From Nitrospira sp. (lineage in GTDB: Bacteria > Nitrospirota > Nitrospiria > Nitrospirales > Nitrospiraceae), in contig JAHFEW010000012.1 of NCBI GenBank assembly GCA_023248215.1, forward strand, positions 1 to 64,000: DNA of 64,000 nt, written 5' to 3'. The translations under genes and the position numbers were made by a program. Below are positions 61,298 to 64,000 of the stretch, one piece after another; position 1 is the stretch's first letter; every line of letters begins with the position of its first letter. A model generated the notes under the pieces. That model worked only from the letters and a program-made list of their open reading frames with translations, was not told the origin of the DNA and did no database searches.

Positions 61298-63172
61298 ATG
61301 GATTATCAAGTTTCCGCGAGAAAATACCGGCCCGGGACGTTTGACGATGTGATCGGGCAGCCGCACGTCGTGCAGACGTTGATGAACTCGATCGCGACGA
61401 AGCGGATCGCCCATGCCTTTCTGTTCTCCGGCACGCGCGGCGTCGGAAAAACGACGGTCGCACGTATCTTGGCGAAGGCGCTCAATTGCGAGCAAGGACC
61501 GACGGGGACTCCCTGTAATGCCTGTGCGAATTGCGTGGAGATTACGCAGGGGACATCGGTGGATGTGGTCGAGATCGACGGGGCGTCGAATACCAGCGTC
61601 GACGATGTTCGTGAGATTCGCGAGAACGTGAAATTCACCCCGTTCCGGGGGCAGTATCGTGTCTATATCATCGACGAAGTGCACATGCTCTCCAATTCGG
61701 CGTTCAACGCTCTATTGAAAACGCTGGAGGAGCCCCCTGCCCATGTCGTGTTCATCTTCGCGACGACGGAAATTCATAAGATTCCCGCGACGATCCTATC
61801 GCGCTGTCAGCATTTCAACTTTCGCCGCATTTCTAAAGTCGAGATTGTGCAGCGGCTCCGGCATGTCGCGGAGGAGGACGGGCTGGCCATCGAAGATCGG
61901 AGCCTGATGGCCTTGGCGCGTGCCAGCGAAGGTAGCATGCGCGACGGGCTCAGTCTGTTGGATCAGATCATTGCTTTCGGCGGCAAGACGATTCGCCATC
62001 AGGATCTTGAGGCCCTGCTGGGCGCAGTTCCTCAGGAACGTGTGCGGGCCATGATCGAAGCCGTGATCGAGCAAGACAGTCCCAAGGCGTTGCAGGTGAT
62101 CGCCGGATTGTTGGATCAAGGGCACGATGTGCGCGCCTACTGCGCCGATCTTGTGGAATACGTGCGGAACATGTTGGTCGCAGCGGTGGTCCCGTCAGGG
62201 CCGGAGTTGCGGGGGCTCATCGAGGCATCTGAAGAGGATCTGGTTCAGTTGGCCCGCGATGCGGAGCGGTTCACCGTCGAGCAATTGCAGGAATTGTTTC
62301 GGATGTGTACGGCGGCGGAAGATAGTTTGCGGGTGAGTGCTCATCCGCGGTTTGTGTTGGAAACGGCGGCGGTGCGCGCCACCCGCCTGTTGCGAGTCTC
62401 CAATGGTCTCGCTGCAGTGACCGTCCTGGCTTCTCAGCCGGACAAACTGTCAGCCGACGGCCGACTGAGCGGCCAAGCGTCTTCGCAGTCGCCGGATAGA
62501 GCGGGGCAGTCTGGCGCGACCAGGGGAGGCGGCACGAGGAGGGTGAGCCAGGATGCAGCAAAGGAGGCGCCTGCTGCCAGCAGGAGCGCTCCGAAGGCAT
62601 CATCAATCATACCTCCTACTGACACGGCAGCATCTTCTGCCCAGAGACCAGCTCCTCGCACGTCGACTCCAGGGATCGCCCCGACTCCATCCGAGCCGGT
62701 TCAGCAGGTACGTGAACCGGCGGCCATTCCCACGGTATCGCCTGCCGCGGTGGACGTGAATTGGGAGCAATTTCAAGAGGCGGTCACGGCGAATCATCCG
62801 AATATCGCACCCTTTCTTGAAATGGGCCGATTGGTCGGCATGGAAGGGCCATTGATTACGCTGGGGTTTGCAAAGCAGGCGACCGTGGCCCGGGCGATGT
62901 TGGAGAAAGAAGACAATCTCCGGGCCTTGGCGGCGTTGGGAGAACGCCTCTACGGTTGCGCATTACGAATTCGAATTGTCGAAGTGACAGAGCAGGAGCC
63001 AGGGGTCGCTCCCACGATGAAGCAGATACGGGTCGCGAAGGAACAAGAACAGCGCCTGATTTTGACGCAACAGGCGAAAGCTCATCCCCTTGTCAAGCAA
63101 GCGCTGGAGATGTTCGGTGGAGAACTGGCGGAGGTTCGGACGACCGCTCCGGTGCAGGAGGTGCAGGAATGA
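61298..63172 (+). CDS. dnaX: DNA polymerase III subunits gamma/tau
   Basis: Clamp-loader ATPase of 624 residues. AAA+ domain with VSARKYRPGTFDDVIGQPHV, Walker A SGTRGVGKTTVA, the zinc cysteines CNACANC and the Cys before them, Walker B YIIDEVHML, SRC motif ILSRCQHF. After the lid and oligomerisation domains (to about 370) comes a 120-residue Ser/Ala/Pro-rich linker and a C-terminal tau-like domain. Start is ATG 61298 rather than the earlier in-frame start at 61253. No obvious slippage site for gamma was noted. The stop overlaps the ybaB ATG. Confidence 0.96.
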   Translation: MDYQVSARKYRPGTFDDVIGQPHVVQTLMNSIATKRIAHAFLFSGTRGVGKTTVARILAKALNCEQGPTGTPCNACANCVEITQGTSVDVVEIDGASNTSVDDVREIRENVKFTPFRGQYRVYIIDEVHMLSNSAFNALLKTLEEPPAHVVFIFATTEIHKIPATILSRCQHFNFRRISKVEIVQRLRHVAEEDGLAIEDRSLMALARASEGSMRDGLSLLDQIIAFGGKTIRHQDLEALLGAVPQERVRAMIEAVIEQDSPKALQVIAGLLDQGHDVRAYCADLVEYVRNMLVAAVVPSGPELRGLIEASEEDLVQLARDAERFTVEQLQELFRMCTAAEDSLRVSAHPRFVLETAAVRATRLLRVSNGLAAVTVLASQPDKLSADGRLSGQASSQSPDRAGQSGATRGGGTRRVSQDAAKEAPAASRSAPKASSIIPPTDTAASSAQRPAPRTSTPGIAPTPSEPVQQVREPAAIPTVSPAAVDVNWEQFQEAVTANHPNIAPFLEMGRLVGMEGPLITLGFAKQATVARAMLEKEDNLRALAALGERLYGCALRIRIVEVTEQEPGVAPTMKQIRVAKEQEQRLILTQQAKAHPLVKQALEMFGGELAEVRTTAPVQEVQE

Positions 63173-63492
63173 AGAGTCCGTTTGGGAACATGTCTAATAT
63201 CTTGAAGCAAGCGCAGGCCATGCAGGAGCAAATGGCCAAAGTGCAGGAGCAAGCGGCAGCTAGGACTGTCTCAGGGACCGCGGGTGGTGGGATTGTGACG
63301 GTGACGGTCAATGGGGCCATGGATCTGTTGAGCGTGAAGATCGATCCGGAGGTCGTGAAGGCCGGGGATGTCGACATGCTGCAAGACTTGGTGGTGGCCG
63401 CCGGCAATGACGCGCTCAAAAAATCCCGCGACATGATGGCCGAAGAGATGAAGGCTGTGACGGGCGGGATGAAGATTCCCGGCCTCTTTTGA
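63169..63492 (+). CDS. ybaB: YbaB/EbfC-family nucleoid-associated protein
   Basis: Protein of 107 residues of the small DNA-binding YbaB family: NILKQAQAMQEQMAKVQEQA, GTAGGGIVTVTVNGAMDLLS and LQDLVVAAGNDALKKSRDMM. Its ATG overlaps the dnaX stop (ATGA) and GGAGGTGCAGGA lies upstream. The dnaX-ybaB-recR order is conserved among many bacteria, and the protein is thought to act as a dimer on DNA, perhaps with RecR. Confidence 0.95.
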   Translation: MKSPFGNMSNILKQAQAMQEQMAKVQEQAAARTVSGTAGGGIVTVTVNGAMDLLSVKIDPEVVKAGDVDMLQDLVVAAGNDALKKSRDMMAEEMKAVTGGMKIPGLF

Positions 63493-63574
63493 GAGTGCTG
63501 GTTCGCTCATTCTGGTTGGGCAGCGTGGATGACCAGCCGCCCTCTTATGCCATCACCACATGTGAACATGCTTC

Positions 63575-64000
63575 ATGAGCGTTGATCAGCAAGGGTTGTT
63601 GGCGAAATTGGTGCGCGAGTTGGTCCGTTTGCCTGGGATTGGCCAGAAAAGTGCACAGCGGCTGGCCTTTCATATTTTGAAGTCGGAACGGGAAGATGCC
63701 CTGCGGCTAGCCGAAGCGATTCAGGCCGTGAAGGATGGGCTGTCGTTTTGTCGCCAATGTCGCAATATTGCAGAAGAAGAGCTCTGCGAGTTCTGCCGGG
63801 ATCCCAAACGGGATCGCAGCAAGATTCTCGTGATTGAGGAACCGAGCACGCTATATGCGATCGAGCGAGCCGGTGGGTACCGAGGTCTGTACCATGTCCT
63901 GCTTGGGGTTTTGTCACCGCTGGATGGCGTCGGGCCATCGGACATTCGCGCAGAGGAACTGCTTGATCGAGTCAAGGCGGGAGGGGTGGAGGAGGTCATT
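63575..64000 (+). CDS. recR: Recombination protein RecR (cut by window end)
   Basis: First 142 residues of RecR, the RecO/RecF partner that loads RecA at gaps. Visible: the helix-hairpin-helix LVRLPGIGQKSAQRLA, the C4 zinc finger CRQC...CEFC (about 57-72), and the start of the Toprim domain (KILVIEEPSTLYAIE, GVLSPLDGVGP). The reading frame continues past 64000, so the protein is incomplete here. ATG at 63575 (MSVDQQG) is chosen from homology; ribosome site weak. Confidence 0.97.
   Translation, partial: MSVDQQGLLAKLVRELVRLPGIGQKSAQRLAFHILKSEREDALRLAEAIQAVKDGLSFCRQCRNIAEEELCEFCRDPKRDRSKILVIEEPSTLYAIERAGGYRGLYHVLLGVLSPLDGVGPSDIRAEELLDRVKAGGVEEVI

Noticed and set aside
62956-63168. Long N-terminal extension of ybaB
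   Set aside because: It is an out-of-frame reading of the dnaX 3' end; the ATGA overlap and ribosome site mark the start at 63169.

Overview
The window is a piece of chromosome, without phage, plasmid or insertion-sequence genes, most likely from a Nitrospira-type nitrite oxidiser (Nitrospirota). The main argument is a complex I cluster with two consecutive NuoM-type antiporter subunits (the '2M' arrangement known from Nitrospira and a few other lineages). The moderately GC-rich composition and the many PAS/CHASE kinases, FhlA-like activators, PilZ proteins and OmpA-type envelope proteins agree with this. The assignment is an inference from gene content, not from a marker-gene search.

Layout. 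0-7 kb: a CbiX-like chelatase, pyrE, a small lipoprotein, a secreted rhodanese, a secreted NAGPA-type glycosidase, and a three-gene signalling operon on the minus strand (CHASE3 kinase, CheY-like regulator, REC-kinase-REC hybrid). 7-20.7 kb: one long minus-strand operon, nuoA-B-C-D-G-I-J-K-L-M-M-N, with short gaps or stop/start overlaps; nuoE, nuoF and nuoH are not in it. 21-28 kb: an OmpA-family protein, a PriA whose helicase motifs are lost, and a kinase/response-regulator pair. 28.6-40.6 kb: tRNA-Leu, a HAD phosphatase, QueE, PepA, NagZ, a tandem desulforedoxin-like protein followed by a PsiE-like membrane protein, an amino-acid permease, a class-I amidotransferase-type hydrolase, an M24 peptidase and a long TatA. 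40.6-46.2 kb: a HEAT-repeat lipoprotein, two PilZ paralogues, the tig-clpP-clpX protein quality-control block and a second tRNA-Leu. 46.4-57.7 kb: a more plastic segment with a HEAT protein, a run of decayed genes (FhlA-like activator, DsrE-like protein, flavin-nucleotide-binding oxidase), a Tat-exported solute-binding protein, two OmpA/coiled-coil lipoproteins, MscL, a broken DUF481 outer-membrane gene and fragments of regulators. 57.8-64 kb: MscS, an AsmA-type protein, then the conserved block tRNA-Ser - SRP RNA - dnaX - ybaB - recR (recR cut by the window edge).

How it works together. The energy core is the nuo cluster; its extra pump module and missing input and NuoH genes imply an unusual stoichiometry and partner subunits encoded elsewhere. 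tig/clpP/clpX serve folding and proteolysis, and tRNA/SRP RNA/dnaX/ybaB/recR form an information-processing block. Much of the rest concerns the envelope: three OmpA-like proteins, MscL, MscS, AsmA, TatA and several secreted proteins.

The observations most worth follow-up are the 2M complex I lacking nuoE/F/H, the helicase-dead PriA, the tandem desulforedoxin-like protein with an altered cysteine set, the TatA with a TatB-like tail, and the cluster of disabled genes around 47.6-50.1 and 55.2-56.3 kb.
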